Source: Streptomyces sp. L-9-10 (lineage in GTDB: Bacteria > Actinomycetota > Actinomycetes > Streptomycetales > Streptomycetaceae). Taken from it: a stretch of DNA of 64,000 nucleotides. Every line of letters begins with the position of its first letter. The stretch's first letter is position 1. Location: positions 1-64,000 of the forward strand of contig NZ_PHRF01000048.1 in the NCBI RefSeq assembly GCF_004151105.1, given 5' to 3'. A program made the translations under genes and the position numbers. The notes under the pieces were generated by a model. It saw only the letters and a program-made list of their open reading frames with translations, did not search any database and was not told the origin of the DNA. Shown piece by piece: positions 17,901 to 26,234 of this stretch.

Positions 17901-19605
17901 TGCCGCGGGACGAGTCATCTCCGAGACCGTCAACGGGCGCACCCTGGCCTTCGCCTACGACGCTCTCGGCCGGCGCACCCACCGGCGCACCCCGTCCGGC
18001 GCCGGCAGCGACCTCGCCTACACCTGGGAGGGACTGGCCACCTACACGGCCGGAGACCACACCTTCCGCTTCGACCGCGACGCACTCGGACGCGAAACCG
18101 CACGCACCCTTGAGAACACGCTCACGTTCCGCCAGGACTGGGACGAAGTGGGCCGCCTTACCCGTCAGTCTCTCAACACGCCGCACACCGACGTCCTGGA
18201 ACGGACCTTCCACTACCAGGCCGACGGCTCCCCCCTCAGCATCGATGACAGCCACACCGGCCGCCGCACCTACACCCTCGACGCGGCGAGCCGGATCACC
18301 GCCGTCCAGGCTCGCGGGTGGAATGAGCAGTACGCCTACAACACCGACGGCGACCAGACCCACACCGCCCTTCCCGCCCAGGCACCTGGCCAGGACACCA
18401 CCGGCGCACGCGGCTACAACGGCACCCGCATCACACATGCCGGACGAAGGCGGTACCACTACGACGCCCAGGGCCGCATCACCCTGCGGCAGACCACCAC
18501 CCTCAGCGGGAAGACCCTCACGTGGCGCTTCACCTGGGACGCCGAAGACCGTCTCACCCACGTCCAGGCCCCCGACGGAGCACGGTGGCGCTACTTCTAC
18601 GATGCGCTCGGCCGCCGGATCGCCAAACAGCGCCTGGACTCCGAGAGCCACGTCGTTGAAGCCACCTCCTACTGCTGGGACGGGGCGCAGCTGGCCGAGC
18701 AGTACACCGAGGGCACGACGCTGGTGTGGGACTACGCGGGGCTGCGCCCGCTGGCGCAGCGCGAGTTCAAGACCGACAGCGCCCAGCAGGAGATCGACCG
18801 GCGGTTCTTCGCGATCGTCACCGACCTGTCCGGCAGTCCCAGCGAACTCGTCGCAGGCGACGGGTCGCTCGCGTGGCGGGCCCGCAGCACCGCATGGGGC
18901 GCCACCCAGTGGAACCGTGACAGCACCGCCTACACCCCGCTGCGCTACCCGGGCCAGTACTTCGACCCGGAAACCGGCCTCCACTACAACGTCAACCGCT
19001 ACTACGACCCCGACCTGGGCCGGTACATCACCCCCGACCCGCTCGGCCTCGCCCCCGCCGTCAATCACTACGCCTATGTACCCAACCCCTTCACCCTGGC
19101 CGACCCGCTGGGCCTTGCGGGCTGCGAGGCCGACCCCACCTGGGGAGGGCGGGTCACCTTCACCCAGGACGAACACGGCCGTCCGTACGAGATGAACGCG
19201 ACCATCACGAGAGACATGCTCGACGAAGGCACGGACGCGCGGAACTCGCTGAAACCCCCAGGGTTCATACACGGCACCGACTACAACCAGGCGCGAGGAC
19301 ACATGCTGGCGAATATGCTCGGCGGCTCCGGAGACACTCTGGACAATCTTTTCACCATTACACAAAACCCCACAAACAGCCCGCATATGAGGGACCTGGA
19401 GCAGTCGATCTACAACGCCGTCGCGGTGGACGGAGAGACCGTCACCTATAACGTCTACCTCGAATACACGGACGACAAGAAGGATTCTGTCCCGAAGTGG
19501 ATTCAGATGGAGGCCCACGGAAGCGGCGACTTCCATCTTGACGCGCAGTTCGAAAACCCCGACCACGCCGCACAGCAACAGCGACGCCTCCGAGGAGCCC
19601 CGTGA
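14917..19605 (+). CDS. Rhs polymorphic toxin with C-terminal NS_2-type nuclease
   Basis: 1562-aa contact-type toxin. Residues 1-200 are a helical, WXG-like export region with a hydrophobic stretch (VTLAFAPLTAGLSTLLAG). A low-complexity linker leads to a DUF6531-type start (CETDPVDVASGDMVLPQTDL) and then about 800 residues of YD/RHS repeats forming the shell. The core ends in YFDPETGLHYNVNRYYDPDL and ITPDPLGL. The last 160 residues are the toxin; ARGHMLANMLGGSGDTLDN with His1462 fits bacterial DNA/RNA non-specific endonucleases. The tip DNA is visibly less GC-rich than the shell, as expected for a swapped module. The ATG at 14917 was preferred over the upstream open frame because of the GGGGG site and family-like start. 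An immunity gene overlaps the stop. Confidence 0.9.
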   Translation: MGYTIPEGVDTMLDVVGVGWPNVDEDAYRDMADALREFADDADDDGHAAHQHIQRLLSSGQSESLTALDLHWAKVQGKHKDLAAAARIVGGALDRVADIIVARKIAAVGELAELCATVGVTLAFAPLTAGLSTLLAGAKIAATRIAFKRILKEMAEEAVAEIVATLTQPAVAALENIVADLAIQTALNVTGVQEGYHADQAAQAGKDGLRLASADGAGGLGPGGGPEIDHDAHGRTGTKLAGVQISMRDKAGSKLSKAKGHHGRAKGKDALTAVLDSTIEKMTEKLGKGLNDLGEHVGTTLPKAITKSSATHRETDQDIRERIKKITSDDSKDGSEGGGRRGGADGGQRSRPASMREAPDSSRALAVSLRKRRCETDPVDVASGDMVLPQTDLDLPGVLPLVLRRTHISGYRYGHCFGASWASTLDERLELLGSGAAWARADGSVLIFPTLPGDEGEEIWPLDGDSLPLTYVETSALGDITYAVRDPRTALTRRFTGNPYKSGSLYWLRETEDRNGNVIRIGRTGDGLPTTVVHGGSYRVLVSCDPERGRVTALALQTPDGPVQVRSFGYDGDGNLEAVTNSSGLPMLFTYDAEGRITSWTDRNDSIYQYVYDSPGRVIRTVGPDGFLSSEFTYEVHSETGHGVTRYTDSTGATTVFHVNEAFQVVAETDPLGHTAHFEFDAQDQLLAQTNVLGHTTRFERDAHGSLVGLVAPDGVRTTAVYNEMRQPVEVTERGGIRRSYAYDQQGNLTAVIEPTGARTEYEFNDRGHVTSVRDAVGDVTRITSDAAGLPLRISAPDGASTVCARDAFGRVTTVTDALGGTLRQGWTVEGKPAWRELPDGTREEWTWDAEGNLMGHTDRMGRTTSSTATHFDLPATTRTAEGGGYRFTHDTELRLTKVTNAQGLEWHYTYDAASRLVSETDFDGRTLSYEHDALGRLIRRTNAAGQSLTFERDVLGRVTQLHHDDGSVGVFTRGETGHVSRITNAHARIDLQRDAAGRVISETVNGRTLAFAYDALGRRTHRRTPSGAGSDLAYTWEGLATYTAGDHTFRFDRDALGRETARTLENTLTFRQDWDEVGRLTRQSLNTPHTDVLERTFHYQADGSPLSIDDSHTGRRTYTLDAASRITAVQARGWNEQYAYNTDGDQTHTALPAQAPGQDTTGARGYNGTRITHAGRRRYHYDAQGRITLRQTTTLSGKTLTWRFTWDAEDRLTHVQAPDGARWRYFYDALGRRIAKQRLDSESHVVEATSYCWDGAQLAEQYTEGTTLVWDYAGLRPLAQREFKTDSAQQEIDRRFFAIVTDLSGSPSELVAGDGSLAWRARSTAWGATQWNRDSTAYTPLRYPGQYFDPETGLHYNVNRYYDPDLGRYITPDPLGLAPAVNHYAYVPNPFTLADPLGLAGCEADPTWGGRVTFTQDEHGRPYEMNATITRDMLDEGTDARNSLKPPGFIHGTDYNQARGHMLANMLGGSGDTLDNLFTITQNPTNSPHMRDLEQSIYNAVAVDGETVTYNVYLEYTDDKKDSVPKWIQMEAHGSGDFHLDAQFENPDHAAQQQRRLRGAP

Positions 19606-20279
19606 CCGCCATCGCCGCACTCACCCAGCTCTGCCCGCCCCCTCCGAGTCCACCTCCTGCCATCGACTGGAATGGGGTCGAGGCCGGCCTCGGCATGCGA
19701 CTGCCCGAGGACTACAAGCAGCTCGCGGCCACCTACGGTCCCGGGGTCTTCTCCGGCTACATCCACATCTACCACCCCCATGGCGCCACCGAATGGGTCG
19801 ATCTCACCGGCCCCATGCCCGCCAGAATCCGCGCGCAGTTGCAACTTGATTACGACCGCGGCACCCACCCCGTCCCGTACGATCCGCAACACCTCTTCGC
19901 CATCGGCGGCACCGACAACGGCGAATACCTCTTCTGGATCACCGACCCGCAAGGTGCCCCTGACACCTGGCGCATTGCCGTGAACGAGGCCCGTGGGCCA
20001 CGCTGGTTCACCTTCGACGGCACCCTCACCGAGTTCCTCACCTCCGTCCTGAGCGGAGAGACAGCCGTCCCCCAGTTTCCCAAGGACCTCCTCGAACAGG
20101 CGACAAACTTCGCCCCCTCAGAACCCACCCTCTGGAGCCCAGCACAGGCCCCGACCAGGCCACCCGTCGACACCAACATCATCCGGGAATGGGCACGCGC
20201 CAACGGGTACGAAGTGGCCGACCGCGGCCGTATCACCGCCGAGATCCGCGAAGCATGGGAGCGGGCCACCAGCAGCTGA
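19602..20279 (+). CDS. SMI1/KNR4 immunity protein with Lsr2-like DNA-binding tail
   Basis: 225 aa, GTG start overlapping the Rhs stop (GTGA), the usual position of a cognate immunity gene. Residues 18-150 match the SMI1/KNR4 immunity fold (WNGVEAGLGMRLPEDYKQLA, then PYDPQHLFAIGGTDNGEYLF). After a proline-rich linker, residues 188-225 read IIREWARANGYEVADRGRIT then EIREAW, closely resembling the C-terminal DNA-binding domain of the nucleoid protein Lsr2. It presumably neutralises the nuclease tip in the cytoplasm; the tail may place it on AT-rich DNA. That second role is inference. Confidence 0.85.
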   Translation: MTAIAALTQLCPPPPSPPPAIDWNGVEAGLGMRLPEDYKQLAATYGPGVFSGYIHIYHPHGATEWVDLTGPMPARIRAQLQLDYDRGTHPVPYDPQHLFAIGGTDNGEYLFWITDPQGAPDTWRIAVNEARGPRWFTFDGTLTEFLTSVLSGETAVPQFPKDLLEQATNFAPSEPTLWSPAQAPTRPPVDTNIIREWARANGYEVADRGRITAEIREAWERATSS

Positions 20280-20400
20280 GCTTGTTCCTCAGCTTGCCCG
20301 CTCTCCTCCATCCCGGGTTCTGGCGGAGCGAGGGCCCGAGGGCCGGATTTGTTTTCCCGGAAGGGCCGAGAAGGAGAACGCTGTTGTCGGCAGTGATGCT

Positions 20401-20640
20401 CAAAAGCCGCTAAATCGTTCTTGGTGTCCGTCTTGCTCTGGCCTCGGTAGCCGCCGATGCATGGCGAACGGCGTGCGTTGACGGAGATGCGTGCGGCTCG
20501 CCCCGCGGGCGCGGAGGGAAGACTCAACTGTTCCTGCTGCTGGCCATGATGCTGCCGTCCGTGCCCGGTGGCGAGCACCTGGGAGTGGGGCATCAGTCGC
20601 CGGTCGACGAGCGTAGTCAAAGCGGCCTGGAATGGTGACT
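20401..20640 (-). pseudogene. Possible decayed IS110-type transposase fragment
   Basis: On the minus strand, 20413-20454 encodes GGYRGQSKTDTKND, which resembles the YxGEGKTDAKDA block of IS110-family transposases. No catalytic core or second domain remains in any frame, and no ends were identified. The rest of the 20280-20912 gap shows nothing I can support. Confidence 0.28.
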
Positions 20641-20912
20641 ACCCCCGATCCGGCATTCTCTCGACTGGCCAGCACGCCGGCCGCTGCCGGGGATCTTGCT
20701 GACCGTGTCGGCACGACCCAGACTCGTCTGCCGCTTTCTGGGCGAACGGTGGCGGTTGGTGAAGTTCGGGACCGTGGGGTGCGCGGGTAGTGGTCTCCAG
20801 GGTGTCAACGCCATCCCGACGGAGTTGCGCGCCGCTGGCTCGGTTGCGTCGCGCCCGTCGGCCTCTCTGCGTGACCTCCGCTGTTATGGCTGGCCTGCGT
20901 CGAGCTCGGTCC

Positions 20913-21152
20913 CTACCCGCAGGACAGTGCGAAGCCGAGGGCGGTCAGTACGGCCACCGTCCCGCTGGTGGCCACGGTCAGAGGCACCGCCAGTGAGGGG
21001 TGCAGATAGGTCACGTACGTAAGCCCGGTGAAGATCAGGGCGAGTACTGCGGCCAGGAGTAGCCACAGGAGCCTCTGATTCTGGTCCGGGGAGCCGGGTG
21101 AATTCATCGTTGCGTCCACCGATTTGGGAGCTTGGGGCTCTGTCCCTGACAT
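20913..21152 (-). CDS. Small two-helix membrane protein, unknown function
   Basis: 79 aa with two hydrophobic stretches (LLWLLLAAVLALIFTGLTYV and AVPLTVATSGTVAVLTALGF) after a polar N-terminus. No clear ribosome site precedes either possible ATG, so the start, and even expression, are uncertain. It sits alone between the immunity gene and CRISPR array 1. Confidence 0.5.
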   Translation of the reverse strand: MSGTEPQAPKSVDATMNSPGSPDQNQRLLWLLLAAVLALIFTGLTYVTYLHPSLAVPLTVATSGTVAVLTALGFALSCG

Positions 21153-21584
21153 CGGGACCGGAGGTCTGAGGTGATATGACGATCAGTCATCGGCGGTCGT
21201 CTCTGACGAGACGGACCCCATGATCTGAACTATTTGGTTGGTAGTAACCCCGGAAATGCATACGCGCAGGGTAGTTCCTGAGAGGGCCTCGGGTCGGTTT
21301 CAAAGCTGAATCCAGCAGGGTTCATCCCTTCGGCGTAGCACGTCTCCTCGCGTTCTTGGGCGTCGGTGGTCCGTGACCTGCCATCATGAATCCGATGATG
21401 TTCCCTTGCGGTTCGAGGGATGGCCCCTTTTTGGTTGGTAGTCATATGTGCTCCCCGCGCATGCGGGGTCACTATCGCCGGTGTTGAGAGTGCTATTGAA
21501 TGTCTGAATGCTGGCACCAGCGGAAGAGTTCCCGAAGGGCGATCGAAGAGACGATCACCCGGGCGGGGTCATGTTCGACTCGGC
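21153..21584. other. Gap before array 1 with a solitary CRISPR-repeat-like palindrome
   Basis: No gene seen. At 21448-21470 GTGCTCCCCGCG followed by CATGCGGGGTC resembles a type I-E repeat in the opposite orientation to array 1. TTTGGTTGGTAGT occurs twice as a direct repeat (21233-21245 and 21430-21442). Confidence 0.4.
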
Positions 21585-23076
21585 GGGACCATCCCCGCGG
21601 GTGCGGGAAGCGGAACGACAACGACGCCCTCACGGTGATGGACTGGAGACCATCCCCGCAGGTGCGGGGAGCAGTTGGCGAAGTACGCGGCGAGCCGGGC
21701 GGGCGTGGGACCATCCCCGCGGGTGCGGGGAGCAGCGGATGTGTCGGTGTGGTCGGACGGGCTGCTCGGGACCATCCCCGCGGCTGCGGGGAGCAGTGGG
21801 TTCGTAGAGCGGCATCCCGCAGACTGGCGGGACCATCCCCGCGGGTGCGGGGAGCAGTCCTGACCTGCTCTTTCGCGGGCCGGTCGGGTGGGACCATCCC
21901 CGCGGGTGCGGGGAGCAGCCGGAACTTCCCGCTATACATGTCAGCGAACAGGGACTATCCCCGCGGGTGCGGGGAGCAGTCCGATCCGCCCGCACCGCGG
22001 CCGCGCGGGCCGGGACCATCCCCGCGGGTGCGGGGAGCAGCGCCGGCGTCGTCGAAGTCCTCGGCCCGGACGGGAACCATCCCCGCGGGTGCGGGGAGCA
22101 GAGCGCATGCCGCCGCTCGTCCTGGCCGGGCTCGGGACCATCCCCGCGGGTGCGGGGAGCAGTGAAGGCCAGGGCGGAGCACACCTGGAGGGGTGGGACC
22201 ATCCCCGCGGGTGCGGGGAGCAGGAGGCGTCGTACGGGCTGGGTGTCTCCGGCGCGGGACCATCCCCGCGGGTGCGGGGAGCAGAACGGCATCCCCAGTA
22301 CCGGATCGTGAACTGGGGACCATCCCCGCGGGTGCGGGGAGCAGTACCCGCGGTTGCGGTGCTGCGGCGCGAGCTCGGGACCATCCCCGCGGGTGCGGGG
22401 AGCAGCGTAGCCGGGAACCGATGACGCCCGCCGGGGCGGGACCATCCCCGCGGGTGCGGGGAGCAGTTCGGCTTCGAGCTGTTCGTGCATCGCCTGGCGG
22501 GACCATCCCCGCGGGTGCGGGGAGCAGTGGCGTTTTCGTGGCTGGTGGGGCTGATGTGAGGGACCATCCCCGCGGGTGCGGGGAGCAGGTCTTCGGCTCG
22601 TACCAGGCGGTCACGGTGTCGGGACCATCCCCGCGGGTGCGGGGAGCAGCTTGGCACTGGAAAGCCCTCTACGCCGGGCACGGGACCATCCCCGCGGGTG
22701 CGGGGAGCAGCCGTCGGCGTTCATGCTGATGCCCCAGCCGTTGGGACCATCCCCGCGGGTGCGGGGAGCAGGACGGCGACCACTACCACGCCTACAGCCG
22801 TACGGGACCATCCCCGCGGGTGCGGGGAGCAGCTCCAAACGGGCCGACGGATTATCGCTCACACGGGACCATCCCCGCGGGTGCGGGGAGCAGCCGGCCT
22901 GGACCGCCGCTTCCTGGACGACAGGGGGACCATCCCCGCGGGTGCGGGGAGCAGTCCTGCACCCCTTGCGGGGCCTGGTGTGCGGGGGGACCATCCCCGC
23001 GGGTGCGGGGAGCAGCAGACGGAAGACCTCGCCACCAGGCTCCAGGAGGGACCATCCCCGCGGGTGCGGGGAGCAG
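21585..23076 (-). CRISPR. CRISPR array 1, type I-E, 25 repeats and 24 spacers
   Basis: 29-bp repeats at a 61-base period (one interval of 60) from 21585 to 23076. In crRNA sense (minus strand) the repeat begins CTGCTCCCCGCACCCGCGGG and ends GATGGTCCC, matching the type I-E form with a CCCCGC/GCGGGG stem. Spacers are mostly 32 nt. The two repeats at the left end (21585 and 21646) are degenerate, and single mismatches occur at 21768, 21951 and 22073. Degeneracy at the left end and a leader motif after 23076 place the newest spacers next to cas3 and transcription leftward. Confidence 0.97.
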
Positions 23077-23200
23077 CCTCCGTGACCTGCTGCGTTACTC
23101 ACGGCGGGCGTGGTTTCCGAGCAGTTCCATCAATTTCGGCAAAAAGTGCATAGGGGTCAATTTGCGGGACTCTGTGCTTGCATGCGACGGTCCGTTGGGT
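23077..23200 (-). promoter_or_regulatory. Leader of CRISPR array 1
   Basis: Read on the minus strand, CAGGTCACGGAGG abuts the first repeat, and GAAATTGATGGAA lies about 60-70 bases upstream. Both have counterparts before array 2 (CAGGTCACGGAGT, GAATTTGATGAAA), supporting a shared leader and the assigned direction. The gap to cas3 is AT-richer than its surroundings and probably holds divergent promoters. Confidence 0.7.
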
Positions 23201-23327
23201 GAAGGCAACCGCAGATGGTAGGAGGTTGCCCTGAACCATCGCGGGGATTTTATCCGGGACAGCGTCGTGTGCGGATGTTTTTCATATATGGCCGTCTTGG
23301 TTGCTGGTTTGCCTGTATTCATCTGCC

Positions 23328-26234
23328 ATGACGGTTGAGAGGGAGGAGCCTCGTGAGGGGCTTGGGGGCCGGCTCGCGGGACCGGTGCGGTCTGTGTGGG
23401 CCAAGCATGATCGGGACACTGAGGGGTGGCTGCCGTTGTGGCGGCATATGGCGGACAGCGCGGCGGTGGCCGGGCTGCTGTGGGACAACTGGCTGCCCGA
23501 GAACGTGCGGGCTCTGATCGCCGAGGTGTTACCCAGCGGGGCGCGCGACGCCCGGCTGCTGTGCGTGTGGCTGGCCGCTGTGCACGACATCGGGAAGGCG
23601 ACGCCGGCTTTCGCCTGTCAGGTCGACCAGCTCGCCGATCGTATGCGGGCGGAGGGCCTGGAGATGAAGACCCGGCGCCAGTTCGGGGAGGACCGCAGGA
23701 TTGCTCCGCATGGTCTGGCCGGGCAGGTGTTGTTGGGGGAGTGGCTGGAGGAGCGGCACGGCTGGACGGCCAGGCGGTCCGGGCAGTTCGCTGTCGTTGC
23801 GGGGGGCCACCACGGGGTGCCGCCGGAACATGGTCAGCTCAACGATGTGTACGACCGGCCGCATCTGCTGCGTACGCCGGGGCCGAGCGGGACGTTGTGG
23901 CGACGGGTGCAGGAGGAGTTGCTCGACGCGTGCTCCGAGGAGTACCAGGTGGGGGAACGCCTCGGCGCGTGGCGGGTGGTCGCGCTGCCGCAGCCGGTGC
24001 AGGTGCTGCTCACGGCTGTGGTGATCGTCGCCGACTGGATCGCAAGTAACCCGGATCTGTTCCCGTATTTTCCGCAGGAGACCCGCGGTGGTGAGGAGCG
24101 GGTGGCGGCGGCCTGGCGTGGGCTGCGGCTGCCGTCGCCGTGGCGGGCCGAGGAGCCGGTCGGGGACGCGCAGGAGCTGTTCGCTTCGCGTTTCGATCTG
24201 CCGCCGGGGGCGAAGGTCAGGCCGGTGCAGGAAGCCGCGGTCCGGCTGGCGCGTGAGATGCCGGTACCCGGTCTCATGATCATCGAGGCGCCGATGGGCG
24301 AGGGGAAGACGGAGGCGGCGCTCGCTGTCGCCGAGATCTTCGCGGCCCGCTCTGGTGCGGGCGGGGTGTTCTTCGCGCTGCCCACCATGGCCACCGGCAA
24401 CGCGATGTTTCCGCGTCTGCTGGACTGGCTGGACCGGTTACCGGCTCAGGAGGGCGCCAGGCGTTCGGTGCTGCTCGCGCACTCCAAGGCTGCTCTCAAT
24501 GACGAGTTCGCTGATTTGCTGCGTGCCGGCCGGCAGGCGATCGTCGCTGTCGACGTGGACGCCGAGGCAGTGCGGTGGCGGCCGTCGGACGAGAAGCGGT
24601 CTGCCCCTGCCGAGTTGATCGCCCATGCTTGGCTGCGCGGGCGGAAGAAGGCGATGTTGTCGTCGTTCGTGGCCGGCACCGTGGACCAGCTGCTGTTCGC
24701 CGGGCTGAAGAGCCGTCACCTGGCGCTGCGTCACCTCGCGATCGCGGGCAAGGTCGTCGTGATCGACGAGGCGCACGCCTACGACACGTACATGAGCGTC
24801 TACCTGGACCGGGTTCTGTCGTGGCTGGGTGCTTACCGGGTGCCGGTGGTGGTGCTGTCCGCGACGCTTCCCGCGGCCCGGCGCCAGCAGCTCGCGCAGG
24901 CTTACGCCGGTGCGGGCGGCGACGCCGCCGACTTCGACACGGTGGACCAGTCCGTCACGTATCCGCTGCTGACCACCGTGACGCCCGGTCAGGCCCCGGT
25001 TGTGGAAGGTCCCGGGGCATCGTCCCGGGGCGGGGAGGTCCGTCTGGAACGGCTCGACGACGGCCCGATGGTCCTGGCGGACCGCCTGGCGGTCGAACTC
25101 GATGGCGGTGGCTGCGCCCTGGTCGTAAGGAATACCGTCCGGCGGGTCCTGGAGACCGCCCGCGTGCTGCGTGAACGCTTCGGTGACGAAGCCGTGACCG
25201 TTGCCCACTCGTGTTTCATCGACGTGGACCGCGCGGCGAAGGACGCGGACTTGCTTGCTCGTTTCGGGCCGCCGGAGAAGGCTGATGGCCGGCGCCCAGT
25301 CGGGCCGCACATCGTGGTCGCCAGCCAGGTTGCCGAACAGTCCCTTGATGTCGACTTCGACCTGCTTGTCACCGACCTGTGCCCGGTCGACCTGATGCTT
25401 CAGCGGATGGGACGCCTGCACCGCCACTGGCGGGGCGAGGGCCAGGCGGAGCGCCCCGCGCGGCTGCGTACGGCGCGCTGTCTGGTCACCGGCGTTGACT
25501 GGAGCGGGGAGGTGCCCGCTCCAGTCAGGGGGGCGGTCGCTGTGTACGGGGCATACGCGCTGCTGCGCTCCGTCGCTGTCCTGCTGCCGCACCTGGACGG
25601 CCCGAAGCGGCCCGTGCGGCTGCCCGACGACATCAGCTCCTTGGTCCAGGGCGCGTACGCGGACGTGTCGGCTGGCCCCGAGGAATGGTCCGGGGCGATG
25701 GCCGCGGCACGGGAGCGTCACGAGAAGCATCGCGCGGACCAGGCCGAACGGGCGGAGGTGTTCCGTCTCGACGCGGTGGGTCGACCGGGTCGGCCGCTTA
25801 TCGGCTGGATCGCGGCGGGCGCGGGCGACGCGGACGACACCCGGGCCGGACGGGCGCAGGTCCGCGACAGCAAGGAGAGCCTGGAGGTGATCGTCGTGCA
25901 GCGGCGCGCTGACGGGTCGCTGGCCACTGTGCCCTGGCTCGCCCGGGGCCGGGGCGGGCTGGAGCTGCCCCAGGACCGGCCTCCGGCGTCGGCTGCGGCG
26001 CGGGCCGCGGCCAGCTGTGGGCTGCGGCTACCTATCCAGTTCTCGCACGCGGAGGTCATGGACCGGGCCATCGCCGAACTTGAGGAACTGTACATACCGG
26101 CCTGGCAGGTGAAGGACAGCCATTGGCTGGCCGGCCAGCTCATTCTGGCGCTCGACGGCGACTGTCAGACCCGGCTGGCAGGCTTCTTACTCCGCTACAG
26201 CGAGACCGACGGCCTTGAGGTGACTGGTGACTGA
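23328..26234 (+). CDS. cas3: Cas3 helicase-nuclease, type I-E
   Basis: 968-aa effector nuclease recruited by Cascade after target recognition. The N-terminal HD nuclease has AVHDIGK (His86, Asp87) and GGHHG (His161-162). The SF2 helicase follows with Walker A APMGEGKTEAAL, DEAH box VVVIDEAHAYD, motif III VLSATLP and motif VI LMLQRMGRLHRHW. Length and order match single-chain Cas3. ATG at 23328 is chosen because it begins a family-like N-terminus; no ribosome site precedes it, so translation may be leaderless. First gene of an eight-gene operon; its stop overlaps cse1 by 8 bases. Confidence 0.96.
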   Translation: MTVEREEPREGLGGRLAGPVRSVWAKHDRDTEGWLPLWRHMADSAAVAGLLWDNWLPENVRALIAEVLPSGARDARLLCVWLAAVHDIGKATPAFACQVDQLADRMRAEGLEMKTRRQFGEDRRIAPHGLAGQVLLGEWLEERHGWTARRSGQFAVVAGGHHGVPPEHGQLNDVYDRPHLLRTPGPSGTLWRRVQEELLDACSEEYQVGERLGAWRVVALPQPVQVLLTAVVIVADWIASNPDLFPYFPQETRGGEERVAAAWRGLRLPSPWRAEEPVGDAQELFASRFDLPPGAKVRPVQEAAVRLAREMPVPGLMIIEAPMGEGKTEAALAVAEIFAARSGAGGVFFALPTMATGNAMFPRLLDWLDRLPAQEGARRSVLLAHSKAALNDEFADLLRAGRQAIVAVDVDAEAVRWRPSDEKRSAPAELIAHAWLRGRKKAMLSSFVAGTVDQLLFAGLKSRHLALRHLAIAGKVVVIDEAHAYDTYMSVYLDRVLSWLGAYRVPVVVLSATLPAARRQQLAQAYAGAGGDAADFDTVDQSVTYPLLTTVTPGQAPVVEGPGASSRGGEVRLERLDDGPMVLADRLAVELDGGGCALVVRNTVRRVLETARVLRERFGDEAVTVAHSCFIDVDRAAKDADLLARFGPPEKADGRRPVGPHIVVASQVAEQSLDVDFDLLVTDLCPVDLMLQRMGRLHRHWRGEGQAERPARLRTARCLVTGVDWSGEVPAPVRGAVAVYGAYALLRSVAVLLPHLDGPKRPVRLPDDISSLVQGAYADVSAGPEEWSGAMAAARERHEKHRADQAERAEVFRLDAVGRPGRPLIGWIAAGAGDADDTRAGRAQVRDSKESLEVIVVQRRADGSLATVPWLARGRGGLELPQDRPPASAAARAAASCGLRLPIQFSHAEVMDRAIAELEELYIPAWQVKDSHWLAGQLILALDGDCQTRLAGFLLRYSETDGLEVTGD

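Noticed and set aside
16099..19620. Two minus-strand frames of almost 590 codons opposite the Rhs gene
   Set aside because: Shadows of the YD-repeat coding strand; Val/Gly-rich without any domain.
20280..20912. Assorted 60-100 codon frames after the immunity gene
   Set aside because: No ribosome sites, conflicting strands and no families; only a short IS110-like block was retained at low confidence.
21500..23221. Several overlapping reading frames with repeated GTIPAGAGSS- or LLPAPAGMVP-like motifs
   Set aside because: They are translations of the CRISPR repeats of array 1; the 61-base period creates false repeat proteins on both strands.
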